Shown here in pieces: positions 21,037 to 31,821 of a stretch of DNA of 64,000 nucleotides. Both the position numbers and the translations under genes were made by a program. Within the stretch, counting starts at the first letter, position 1. The number at the start of each line of letters is the position of its first letter. Under the pieces are notes generated by a model. It worked only from the letters and a program-made list of their open reading frames with translations. It did not search any database and was not told the origin of the DNA. This stretch comes from Strigamia acuminata (Eukaryota > Arthropoda > Chilopoda > Geophilomorpha > Linotaeniidae), in NCBI GenBank assembly GCA_949358305.1, contig OX442314.1, positions 59,715,369 to 59,779,368 on the forward strand. Reading direction: 5' to 3'.

Positions 21037-21399
21037 TTTCGCGTATTCGCACGAATATCGTCCAGCATTAGAAGCTGCAGATTACGCAGTAATGTCGCCA
21101 TTTCTACTGGTAATAAATGTTGCAGCTGCAGCAACATTTGCTTTTGCCACAATTATGCGGCAACTACAAAGGCAATAAATGATGTTGTACGGAGATTTTT
21201 AGAATACCTAGCTTTAACACCAAAGGGGCATTCAAGCATAGCTGATACCTATTACAAAATTGCATTAGATTATTTAACCATACCGGTAACGAATCTTACA
21301 AAGGTAAAAACTTATTACATGAGAGAGGTTACTGCAGAACAAGAAATACTAACATGTTTCAAACCCTTTTTCTCTAAAAAGATTGAAAAATTTATGTGA
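21037..21399 (+). other. Open frame of 120 codons without an ATG at its start
   Basis: From the codon after TAA (21034) to TGA (21397) the frame is open in AT-rich DNA. The second half is protein-like (VVRRFLEYLALTPKG, TYYKIALDYL). I recognise no family. It may be part of an exon or of an old transposon. Confidence 0.25.
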
Positions 21400-22060
21400 T
21401 ATCTTTCGCAAGTCACATTATTCAGTACAATTCAATTAGCGCACATGACTTTGCTTATCTCGCTTAGGTTATTGTTTTAATAGCAATGTAATGTTTAGTC
21501 AGTATCTCTTTAATAGCTAAATCTCTTGCCTCTAATCGCAAACAGTTTATTTTTCTCTTCTTTATCAATGGATCTTGTTAATGTCGATGCAAGACGCAGT
21601 AGTATATTTGCAAGGTTTGCTCTTAACCACAGCCTTCAATGGTTTATTATGCACAATGCAAACATTCTAATGTCCATAGTGAGGGATTATGCTGAGCCAT
21701 TTGCAAGCTCGGAATTTATTTCTTTTGTTAAGGTGATGCATCGTGCGTATCCTATCATTGCTGGCAATGATGGCGCACCATCATCTCCTATTGAGTGAAC
21801 TCTTGGTGGTTCAATTTTCAACCACCAGATGCCCTTCTTTGTAGCCAAAATGACAGCCCACGGAAGGCCCAACGTTGGATTACAAAGGAAAAAACTATGG
21901 AAAACAACTTGCCATCAATTGTATTAGTTATTAAGCCAGTCGAAATAATTTGTTAATGGGTTAAGTTTTTGTTTGGGGCCCTTATTAGCATCCTCAACCA
22001 CCCTTTAATGAAAGGGATGTTTATAGAGAAGTGGGGATCATGATCCAAACCAACCCGACA
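21400..22060. other. Intergenic, one weak open frame (21568-21798)
   Basis: A 77-codon frame from ATG 21568 (MDLVNVDARRSSIF...) ends at 21798. It matches no family I know. The rest shows no gene. Confidence 0.25.
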
Positions 22061-22079
22061 AGGAAAAAGTGTCAAGGAA

Positions 22080-22175
22080 CAAGGATAAAGTCAAGCGCTA
22101 CCGAGCAAGATTGGTGGTGGTGCAAGGATTTATATAAAAGTATTTTCGCCTGTGGTTAATTTTGTATTAATTCTG
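22080..22175 (+). pseudogene. Ty1/copia reverse transcriptase fragment
   Basis: KDKVKRYRARLVV, then QGF, then in a shifted frame KVFSPVVNFVL, correspond to the copia RT start (K-RY-ARLVA-GF ... FSPVV). A stop and frameshifts show it is dead. Confidence 0.5.
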
Positions 22176-22196
22176 GTGTTTTTCTATACACTTGTT

Positions 22197-22327
22197 GTAC
22201 TAATGAGATGGAGAGATATCCATATAAATATGTTTAGAGTAGGGAATAAACATTAGAGCAGAGAATTAGAACATGACTCTTGTCATGATGATTTATTTAA
22301 GCCTTTTTGGGAATATTTGTTATCAAC
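22197..22327. repeat. LTR-like dispersed repeat, copy 1
   Basis: GTACTAATG...CCATATAAATATG...TTGTTATCAAC recurs at 63579-63717. It contains a TATA-like and an AATAAA-like motif and a CATGAC/GTCATG hairpin, as expected of an LTR. It follows the copia RT fragment. Confidence 0.45.
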
Positions 22328-23917
22328 TTACTATTATTTCTCACTTGTTTGTAGTTTATTCAATTTTCTGTAATTATTACTTACTCTTACTGCGTTAATT
22401 CTGAATTTCCTATTTTCTATGTAATTTCCTATTTTTCTCATGTTCCCATGTGGTCCGGCAAAATCAGGATTACCGATTGAACCTGGCCAAAACCAAGAAG
22501 AAGACAAACTGCAATTTGAAGGAGCTCAGTAACCGATGGTGACTCCAGTGGTTTACCAAGAAATTGGTATACACCCCCCATCCTAACCAAAGACAATTCT
22601 ACGTGGGGGATTTTAGTAATTTTGGAAGCATTTTTGGATGTTTTCTGAGATTTGAGCTTCTGCAGTTGTGTGGTGATGGGCCCACTACAGTCTCCATGAG
22701 CGGTTACATGGATCGTTCAGGTAACTACGATAGAATGGAAATGTTTCACCGACCACGTCATACGTGGGTCTCTCACCCCAAATGTGACTGGTCAGTTGCC
22801 GGCATGGCATGCCTTCATGGCATCACCAAGACGCGGGTGATGGGAGTCTCTTACCCCCACACTAACGATTAAAGGCCATCAACCAACCCAATCTGGAGTC
22901 TCTTGTCATTATTACTTGAGTATGCGTCCCAAACCATGATAATCACTATCAGTCCCCCGGGCTGCCATGGCAAAGACCACACCAGTCACAAATCTCAATT
23001 TTAATTATTTGTTTATAGTCATAAGCTTATTACTTTAATTAGAACACCGTCAAGAACGATACAGCAGCACCAAAAATTAGGTTGAATTAAAAGAATAGCT
23101 CTCAAAGTCAGTTCACTCTCTGGACTGGAACAGAAGTGTTGCCTTAAATTTGATAGTGATCGATGTCTCCCAGATCAAGGAGCGGCCGATATTCTTGTTC
23201 TCTGTTCTCATAAATAAGAAGATTACTTGGTCACATTGACTTTGGATTTGATTTGTTAGATTTAAGTAACATTGTGTGTGCACACTCACACATCAAATGC
23301 ATTTAGCTTCTGCAGTTAAACAAACCTTGTAAATTCATTTGAAATAACTTTGTGAAATTATCTTTTACACACGTAAAAGATAATTAAATCGACACTGCCC
23401 AACAAAATGACCCATAAACGATCTTTCTGGTCACATTTAAGATTTGGCACATCAACTGTCTGTAAAGATGATGTAGGGCGATGACACATTTGTATTTTCA
23501 CTCACTTTTGACTGTTTATCCCTGCTAAAATAGGGATGCCCCACATCAGTTGACCTAAGTTTTCTTAATTCACTTTAACATAAGAGCTTATTACTAATCT
23601 CCAAACATTACACCCACGCAAAGTGTAAAACAAAAATAGAAAATTTCAACCCAAGCAGACAAGAGAGATAACTCTTATGAAACTTGGAAGCCCTAGATGA
23701 AAGTTGCATAAATGTTTTTCGGTAAGCACAGCAAATGATAAACGAATGTGGTCTTACAATAGCAAGACATGTAAATGCCACATTCATGTGGAAAAGCGGG
23801 CTTACAATACAAAAATGTCAAATTCAACAAATATGTAAAGTATACATGAAAGAAACTTTCAAATGACCAGAGCTCTCTTCTGGTTCCACCGAGACAAGTC
23901 GTGCGCTCAGTTTATCC
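22328..23917. other. Intergenic, nothing recognised
   Basis: About 1.6 kb is without a convincing gene. The 102-codon frame at 22564-22872 has no recognised domain and no supporting context. Confidence 0.4.
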
Positions 23918-24477
23918 ACAAGCGACTAAACCCTGACATCCTGGTCGCTCCTGATTGGTGTATTTTATAGCCATTTTTTTACTGATCTGCACTTGCTCCT
24001 GGAGATATAACAATCTGTAGTGTCCAGGCGCAACTAATGCATAGATCTATTACCACGAACTTCGTTTCAAACCAAGTTTCTAACTTTTATTATTCAGAAA
24101 TATTTTTTTAAACTAAATATTACAACAAATATTTTTTTAAACTAAATATTATAACAAATATATTTTTAAAAATCAAAATTATCACAGGTTTTTTGAATAA
24201 ATTCTTTTTGTAACGTAATTACCACAAATCACAATTATTTTTAAAAATGAAAAATATTACGAGTTCTTTTATAAAACATTCAAGAAAGATAGATTAGGAC
24301 AAATTATATAAAAAATTATGATAATCATAATTTTTTTTATTCAGATTAAATTATATACGATAATAATTCTTATTAAGAAGAAAAATTATTTAATCTCAAT
24401 AAAACATGGAAATCTTAATTTTTTTCAATCTCAAAATTTTGAAATTACTCAAATTTACTACACTTTGAGCAAGTATA

Positions 24478-24836
24478 TTACTCTTCATTTTCTAAACCTA
24501 AAACACAGTTTTTATGGCTCCATTCTTCACAATCAATGCATTGTATCCAGGGAACATGTAGAAGTTCTGCTTCATTATCATCATCAACTTTGCCACAGAT
24601 ATTGCAAAGTTCTTCCATATCTCTCAGCCGAGATTTTGCAGCCTTTAAGTTGCTGTCAGATGCGTTGAAAGCTGATTTGCGTTTTCTGTTGTGATTTCTC
24701 TTTTCGAATCGAATTTGTTTGTCGAAATTTTTATTTGCTGGAATTTTTTCCTTTGCTAATCCCACATTTTCAAACGTATCAACTCTATTTTCTTGCAGAC
24801 TTGAAGTAACGAGGTGAATGTGATTTCGATAATCCT
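24478..24836 (-). pseudogene. Terminal exon of transposase-like protein with PHD-type zinc finger
   Basis: On the minus strand a splice acceptor (AAATTTCAG|GATTAT) opens a 119-residue frame ending at 24478. It starts DYRNHIHLVTSSLQEN and carries a basic stretch. It ends with CNICGK...VPWIQCIDCEEWSHKNC, a C-x2-C ... C-x2-C-x4-H-x2-C finger like that at the C-terminus of pogo/Jerky-type transposases. No upstream catalytic exon is found inside the inverted repeats, so the protein cannot be complete. Confidence 0.5.
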
Positions 24837-25023
24837 GAAATTTATTTTAACTATTTTTAAGTGTTTTTAACTATTTTTAGATTTTTTAAAAAATGAAAAT
24901 GTTCGAACCTTTTGCGCACATGCGAGGGCGCGGGCGCGGGCGCGAGGGAGAAGGCACAGGGCACAGGGCTCTAGGCACAAGAGCGGTTGCATCGCTCACA
25001 ACCGCTCAGTACAATGTCAGCTA

Positions 25024-25799
25024 ACTATACTCTGACCAACCTTAAGAAGGACCCTAACTCACCGCCTCATTACTCCTAACTGTGGAGTATGTCACACCAC
25101 CAGGAAAAGTAGTTTCAGTCAGTATTAAATTGTAATAGATTTTTGACGATTTTTGATCTATTTTTATCGATTTTTTAACGATTTCTATCTATTTTTATCG
25201 ATTTTTAACGATTTCTATCCATTTTTATCGATTTTTGACGATTTTTTAACGATTTTAATCGATTTCTTACTATTTTTAATCGATTTTGATTGATTTTTAT
25301 CGATTTTTATTGATTTTTATCGGTTTTTATTGATTTTTATTGGTTTTTATTAATTTTTATCGATTTTTATTGATTTTTATCGATTTTTAACGGTTTTAAT
25401 CGATTTTTAACGAGTTTACCGATATTGTTCAAAATTTTTAAAATCGATTAAAACCGTTAAAAATCGATAAAAATTAATCAAAATCGATTAAAAATTGTAA
25501 GAAATTGATAAAAATCGTTAAAACATCGTCAAAAATCGATCATAAACGATCAAAATCAATCAAAATCGTTTAAAAATTGATAAAAATCGATTAAAAATCG
25601 TAAAAAATCGATTTAAAATCGATTTAAAATCGTAAAAAATCGATTTAAAATCGTAAAAAATCGATTTAAAATCGTAAAAAATCGATTTAAAATCGTAAAA
25701 AATCGATTCAAAATCGTAAAAAACTGATTAAAAATCGAAAAAATTGATTAAAGTTTAATACCGAGTTAGGGTCCTTCTTAAGGTCGGTCAGAGTATAGT
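25024..25799. repeat. Foldback element: inverted repeats around AATCG-rich arrays
   Basis: The 37-base arm at 25024-25060 is matched in inverse at 25763-25799 with one mismatch (core CCTTAAGAAGGACCCTAACTC, less its ends). Between them the left half (25135-25430) is an array of ATCGATTTTTA-like units. The right half (25430-25760) is made of the complementary AAAATCGAT units. The whole can fold on itself. Confidence 0.7.
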
Positions 25800-25946
25800 C
25801 GTAGTTTTAACTCTACATCAAACTTTGTATTGACTAATCCAAAAATTTTGTAAAAATTTGAAAAATTTGGAAACTTAAATTTTTTTTATTTAATAAATTT
25901 TTATTATACAATATACATCTGATTGAAAATACAAAATGAAAAATAC

Positions 25947-26046
25947 CTTGCTGTTTCCGAATGCCATGAATTTTAATTCGGTGCTCACTCAATGTTTTAG
26001 AACTAGAATAAGTCTTGGAGCAGTAATCACAAGTTTTGTTTGACAT
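25947..26046 (-). pseudogene. First exon with one C2H2 zinc finger
   Basis: On the minus strand ATG at 26046 opens MSNKTCDYCSKTYSSSKTLS... with the C2H2 spacing C-x2-C-x12-H-x4-H. It ends at CAAG|GTATTT (donor, phase 1). It lies just inside the right inverted repeat. Together with the finger exon at 24478-24836 it looks like the surviving start of a transposase gene. Confidence 0.45.
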
Positions 26047-26808
26047 TTTGACAAATACTGAAACCAAACAAGCAAAATATCCCGCCTTTTCCATACGTCA
26101 TAATACGTTTTAATATTGACCAATCCGGAGCGACCAGGATGTCAGGGTCTAGTCGCTTGTATTTATCCAGGGGTGACAACGTGGAGGTAGAGAGTTGGAT
26201 TTTACACCCCCTTAAAAAAACACCACTCAACTAACAAACAGCGAAGTCGAAGGCTCGTTTATCAGAAGGGGTCTGATGAGGGCAGTTTTGGAGGTGAGCA
26301 GCAAAGCCCGACGTCTCTGGTCCATGTACACTCGTATGTATCCTGCTTTATGATCAGAAGACATCGGACAAGCAATTCGAGAAAAAATTTTCTGTTTGTC
26401 ATTTTTTTTTTTACCGGCGAGGAAAAAAAAGAGTTTAAAATTTTGTTTCGTAATATTTCCTCAAATGGAATAATTTTGTAAAAATTGCATTTGTTTCCTC
26501 ACTCAATAAATTTCTACCGACCTTACACGAATGAATGCTTGAATATGACGCTCTAATTCACAGAATAGTCGCTGCGAGCGCTGTCCTAACTGCAGCGGTG
26601 AAACATCCAACTAGAATTAAATGTTAATCAACGCATAATGACAGTTTTTGCTTACATTTTTTAACCAATTTTTGTATAAAAAACTCATAATTTATTCATT
26701 TTCGCATTTCTTGAGTGAAATTTTCTTCTTGTCTTGCTGAATTTAAGAATTTTTGAATTTCTTTTCCAATTTCTGACTTCACTGCACAGCATGTGAGTTC
26801 CCTGCGCA

Positions 26809-26906
26809 AGTGGATTCCTTGCCCATTCAACACCACTTAAAACCCATGTTATGCATTTTTGTCAATCGAGTTAGGAGACAATTACACGAATGGATCGGAT
26901 ACATAT
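26809..26906 (+). pseudogene. Left piece of split copy B of the tandem gene family
   Basis: VDSLPIQHHLKPML...WIGYI corresponds to about residues 58-90 of copies A and C. Upstream, the promoter-proximal flank is joined directly to this point, so the promoter and first ~57 codons were lost by deletion. The coding sequence stops at 26906, where element 3 begins after the target duplication ATAT (26903-26906), and resumes in the same frame at 41532. Confidence 0.75.
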
Positions 26907-28335
26907 TGAAGTGAACCGGAATCTTATTACTAAAACTGACTCACTAAGGATTGCCGTTTATAGGACTTACAAAACTCACTATCACTAAAATTTATATTTA
27001 GTCTAATTGGCCTAAGTGAATTTAACTAACTAATTTCAAAGAATACAAATGTTTTTCTCTTTTAAAAACTCCCAATAGAGATTTATTCTTAGTCTTGAAT
27101 AAATCACAAAATTACAAATAATATACGAAATTACACAGCTTTCTTAACATTACTTTTTACCGTTAACATAACCAAAATACTAAACAAAATACTTATCGAA
27201 ATTAGGAAAATAGGAATAAAATAAAGAAGATGGCGGCGACAGCGCTGGTTTTCCGTCCTCGACGCTGTTTCGTTCCTCTCCAAATCCTGCGACGGCTGGG
27301 CGCTGGATTTCCTCCTTCTCGACTCCGTCTCGTTGGTGGAACGTTCTCGTACGCCGACGGAACGTTTTCCCGACGTTTTTCTTCAAACGCGACGTCTCAC
27401 AAACGTCCGCACTCCCACGACTAAATCACCTCGATAAACGATTACCCACACGACTCGGGTCTCTGCTCGGCACGACGGCGCGACAGACGACCGTGACGGT
27501 GGCGAAAACGTCTCGGTTGCGTTACAGACTGGCCAATTTGCCAACACCCTCGACTCGGATCTCGTGCGGCACGCCGGCACACACGACAATCTTGACGGCG
27601 GGCTGACTAAACGGTCAAATAAATATCTCGTCGCTAATTAAGCGACAAGAAACAAATGTCTCACAACAACAAATTGATTGTTGCAAGAAGCGGGCTCTCG
27701 TGATAACAATGTGGTTATCACAAGAAAATATCTCGTAACAGTGGGTTCACTGTTACAAGAAAATGATGAGTCTTAAAATCTTGGCAAATTAGCCACAAAA
27801 TCACAGCAGAGTTTTCAGGTTTTCTGGATGCAATTTCACGTGGTGGTTTCAACAAGGTTTTCAAAATAAGACTGAAGTGTTTCTGCTAAATTTCCTTATT
27901 AGCAGGAAACACTTCCTGTATTGCTTAGCTTGTGGGTGGGTTGCCCTGGCAACCTCCCACTCAGCTGTTTTCTGCAGACAGGCAGAGTTCTAAAAATAGC
28001 TACTAATTACTCCAATTATGCTGCTGTTATTTTGTGGCACAAAATAATAATAAAACTGCCAATTTTGGCAACTTTCAAGACTCAAAATAAATTCAACTGG
28101 TTTATAATTCAAATGCATATATTTTATTCGATTTACATACAAAAATGGTGACAATGAACTCGAATTGACTTATTTCGAGATAAAAATGCAAAATAATAAT
28201 AAAATAAAGCAAACTTTTGCTAAATGCATAAAATAAATAAAATTCGGAATTGTTTATTTCCTTTTGCTCGAAATTGTCTTGTTTCCGAAACAATAAAATA
28301 AAACATAATTTCCCGGTGGCACCCGGGCCACCGCA
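26907..28335 (-). repeat. 3' LTR of element 3 (1429 bp)
   Basis: On the minus strand it begins TGCGGTGGCCCGGGTGCC, which itself forms a hairpin. It contains four consecutive hairpins (27626-27760) with common bases and different stems, a larger hairpin at about 27872-27914 and a diverged ~55-bp direct duplication (27448-27500 and 27546-27600). The same features recur 13,196 bp to the right. Confidence 0.93.
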
Positions 28336-28375
28336 CTTCCCCTCTTTTTGGGAGGTTTTCCCAAAACCGACATCT

Positions 28376-31300
28376 TTACCAAACAACCCCTTTCGTCTCA
28401 GGAATAGCCACGGGAGTTGCATTCTCGGAAATTGAGAATTTTGGCAATCCGCGGGCTGGGCCAGACATCATCCCCGTATTGACGTGTAACCAAACGTCAC
28501 GAATGTCTGCCGCCTTCTTGAGGACGTGGTCGTAATTCATTTCGAATTTCTCTTCCTCACTGCTCGGGGCTCGGCGTACTGCAATGAGTTGGCGGTGACG
28601 CGATCGGTATTGCAACTCGCGCACAGATTTTTCCAGCCATTTAAACGCCTCTTTACAAAGAGTGGAGCTGTTCTTTAACAAAGCTCTCGTGCCATCGGAA
28701 AACTTTAACTTGGGGTAATAGTACCTGATTTTGCCGTACTCCATATTTTGGATCATGGAAACGGTTTGTACTTCCTCTTTTCCGCTGGCGGACGGCCCCA
28801 CTGAACAGATTCCTGACTCTGTCGCGTTGGTGGTTGAGGTCAGCGCCCGATACACTGCTGGCACATAGGTGACTGACGGCATATATGTCACATAAGGGCG
28901 GCTGACTTGAGCAAATGCCGTGGTGGCAGGGGCGATTGCAACTGTCGGTGCTACCTTTGGCCTAAATGGGGCCCCCGCAGGTCTCCACAATGCACAAGCT
29001 TGTGCGCCAAACGTTTGCGAGTCTCGACGCTTTTCCATCTCTTCTAATCTCATCGTCCATTCCTGTCTCAGGCGAATCGCGCTCTGATTGCATGTTTCTC
29101 CATTCGCCAGATTTGCATACACCAAATTGCTCCGAAGCAACACCGCATCGTAGAGGATTGACTTCCAGTTGGTAAGCATTTCAGGTGGAATTCCTAATGG
29201 CGTTGTATACAACACAGTGTCGCCTATGAACGACGCCTCATCGGTGTAGAATACCCCCGGAAATAATAGGCGTTGCTGCACTTTTACCGTTTTCTTCTGG
29301 AATTTTTGCAGCCAGCGTTCAGTCTGCTCCCTCAGTGGTACTTGCACAAATTCCCTGGCCAAACGCTTCATCTCGTTCACCGCTTCATTGAGCTGGGCGG
29401 CCTGATATCCATCCAAATTTGTGAGGACCAGTTTCTGGGTGTTCAGCGGGTATTTCAAGTAACCGCGCCACAATCTGTAGAAGTCCTTGTCGTAGTCTTC
29501 TTGGGGTCTCATTGGTTGTTCCCCTGGGCACAATGCGAGTTCTGGGACCGGAATCGAGTGGTCCATCAGTGGAATGGGTCCCTCCATTGGCAACGTGTGC
29601 GGGTCTACAGTTGGCGCTTTCTTCTTCTTCAAACGATCATGTTCAATCGATTTTCTCGGACGTAATATTTTTGGCTTTCCCTTTGCCTTTGGAGGTTTCA
29701 CTTTTAGCGCCATCAGCTCTTGCAGTTGGGGAGGCGGAGGTGGGGATTCCAGCTCTATTGATGCCTCTTGAGTCAAGCTTGGTACCTGAATGGTCATCGT
29801 TTCCTCGGGTGAGGATGGTCTTGGTGATGGAGTGTCAGGTACATCCTTGTGTGGTGCTGGACTCTGGAACACCGACGATTCTTCTCCGCCTGTAGCGACT
29901 GCTTCCTTCCCTGCATCCGACGAATACTCCGATTCTTCTGCCTCATCGACAATCACGAAATCCTCTTGCCACGAGTCGTCCCACTCAACCAACGGGATGA
30001 TGGGCTCGTCAGGGTCGCAGGTGCCCTTAATCTTGATTAAAAGTGCGTCCTTTTTTGACATCGGCAGAGTAATTTCGCGTTGAGCCTTCGACTTCTTGTG
30101 CGACCTCCTGCATTTTTTTGCTCTCTTTGGTGGCGTGACTTCGCGTGCTTCTTCATGCCACTCGATGGGAGAATGTCGACTTCTTCTCGAGCGCTGATCT
30201 TCGAGACGTTCCCAATCCTTCATCGCTTTAGTCGGAGCATATCGTCTGCGCGGTCGATTTCGGTTGGTGTTTGCAACTCGATTTCCCACGGCCCCAGTTA
30301 GATGCAATTGATGCATCTGAGTCTGCGTTTTTGCGAAATGTTCGGGTGGTGACGTCACAGGCGGGCCTCCTAGCTTTTCCTGCTCTTCTAAAAAAGCTTG
30401 TTGCTTGACTATAAATTCTGCCGCTACTGGGCCAGCTTCCGCCTTGATCCTCGCCATAACTCGCTTAGCAAACTTTTGCCGATTTGTTGCCGGGTCGCAG
30501 TACACTTCGTAGTCCTTAGCCTCTTCGTAAACCATTGGATATAACTCCGCCAGTAACTCATTGAAAATGGGTCCATGCGGGTCTTCCAGTTCGGATATGA
30601 TTTGACGTAAGGCGTGCGCTTCCAATGTGTCTCCATGGCAGATTCGCTTCGTGGTCCCCCAATATTTTTTGATTTGATTGGTGAGCCACTTCCGGGTTAC
30701 CCAAGCGTCATATCCTAGTCGCTTGAACACTATTTGAATCTTGTCTGGGATCCTTCCACGGAAGATGTTCAATCTAATAATTGCACCTTCTGGAATCGCC
30801 TCCCAGGACGCCATGGCTTGTTCAGTCTATCAAAAGAATGTTATTCAATAAATATTTTTAACATAATAACAATTCCTTGTGTGTGTGACATTTATTTTAG
30901 CATTTTCGATAAAATATTGTTTTCTAATTTGATTTCGGGCCGCTAGATGGCGTCCCCTCTGTATGGCATGCGGAGTTTTATCTTTTTTGACGAAATTATT
31001 TTTAGACAATTTTGTCTTTCTGACTCGAAATTCTGTTTAATCTTTTCCTTTATCGTTAATTCCTTATTTTTGTCACACACTTATCGTTTCTTCCATGTGT
31101 GTGTCAATGTGTTTAAGCTTTTATTTCAAACTCTGCCGTTTTGGTTCCGTAATTGAACGCAAGATGGCGTCCGCTCTCATGTTATTTATAGCAATTTTCA
31201 CTTCGATTCCCGTACCCGCATTTAATTTTTTGTTATATTTTTCAATTAAACGTCACAAATTTATGCTTTATAATTCTTTTTTATGAATCGTTTTGCCTTT

Positions 31301-31566
31301 TAACTTATGAATAGTAAAGATTCGGACAATTTTTTCCCTTTTACCATTCATTTCTGAGAGTGAGCCTTTTAATTCTCTGATAAACTTTCTCATTTCTAAC
31401 TTTGATCACATTGACATACACATTTATGTGAAGGAAACGTTTTCTATCGACTTATTTGTCGCATTTCTAATTGAATATTTTTTCAACTTTTGACTACCTT
31501 GTCTAAAATTTCCTTTTCTTTCTGACGTTCATCATCCGAACCGTCTGCTTGACGTTCTCGCGACAT
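28376..31566 (-). CDS. ORF3 of element 3, unknown function, two exons (31498-31566 and 28376-30826)
   Basis: Exon 1 (ATG at 31566, MSRERQADGSDDERQK..., 23 codons) ends AAG|GTAGTC. The 671-base intron ends TTTTGATAG|A, and exon 2 is open from 30826 to 28376. The junction is phase 0, as in elements 1 and 2, and gives about 839 residues. An ATG at 30814 within exon 2 could serve as a start if the intron is not used. Shared blocks are IRLNIFRGRIPDKIQ, TQTQMHQLHLTGAVG, LDGYQAAQLNEAV, ANGETCNQSAIRLRQEW and a C-terminal FKWLEKSVREL ... VWLHVNTGMMSGP. Between the first two groups is an acidic/Pro-rich disordered stretch. No signal peptide or membrane helix is seen. Function unknown. Confidence 0.75.
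30827..31497 (-). other. Predicted phase-0 intron in ORF3 of element 3
   Basis: On the minus strand the donor is AAG|GTAGTC and the acceptor is TTGATAG|ACTGAAC. The intervening 671 bases are AT-rich. Position and phase match the introns of elements 1 and 2. Confidence 0.6.
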
Positions 31567-31821
31567 CTTTCCCGATTAATCTCCGCTTTTCGTTGTTGTT
31601 GGTCGTCGTAAACGCTTTTCTCCGCTCCAGTTGTGGTTGGTTTCAGTCAAGAATATCCAATTTTGTTTTGTTTTTGCTCACTATTCTCCGAGCCTTAATA
31701 GTTCACACTTGTTGTTTTGGTTAAGTGTCTCGAACTACAGCTGTTCCCTTTGGCGACCAATCACAACGCAGCGATGACGTCGTCCATTTCCGGACTTCCG
31801 AGCGACGTCCTGACTCTATTT
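31567..31821 (-). promoter_or_regulatory. Pol-ORF3 spacer of element 3 with a CRE-like motif
   Basis: The spacer is 255 bases without a coding frame. TGACGTCG lies at 31775-31782 (CGACGTCA on the sense strand). A related motif sits in the same spacer of the other two elements, which may mark an internal promoter. Confidence 0.3.

Larger units (their letters stand above)
23918..26160 (-). mobile_element. Internally deleted DNA transposon with 42-bp inverted repeats
   Basis: Bases 23918-23959 and 26119-26160 are inverted copies with 40 of 42 matches (core ACCCTGACATCCTGGTCGC). Reading on the minus strand, a first exon with a C2H2 finger lies near the right end (25947-26046) and a last exon with a CxxC-CxxC-H-C finger near the left end (24478-24836). 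No DDE core lies between them. A foldback element occupies 25024-25799. I did not define the target duplication, and the repeats may extend slightly further. Confidence 0.55.

Noticed and set aside
22564-22872. 102-codon frame, possible gene
   Set aside because: No domain, no promoter and no paralogue seen in the window. Too weak to call.
27230-27589. Short frames starting at ATGGCGGCG and on the opposite strand, repeated at 40426-40785
   Set aside because: They lie inside the element 3 LTR and are duplicated with it. No domain or splice context.
27626-27760. CRISPR-like array of regularly spaced repeats
   Set aside because: The repeated part is only the hairpin base, the spacers are complementary arms, the copy lies inside a retrotransposon LTR and the genome is eukaryotic.
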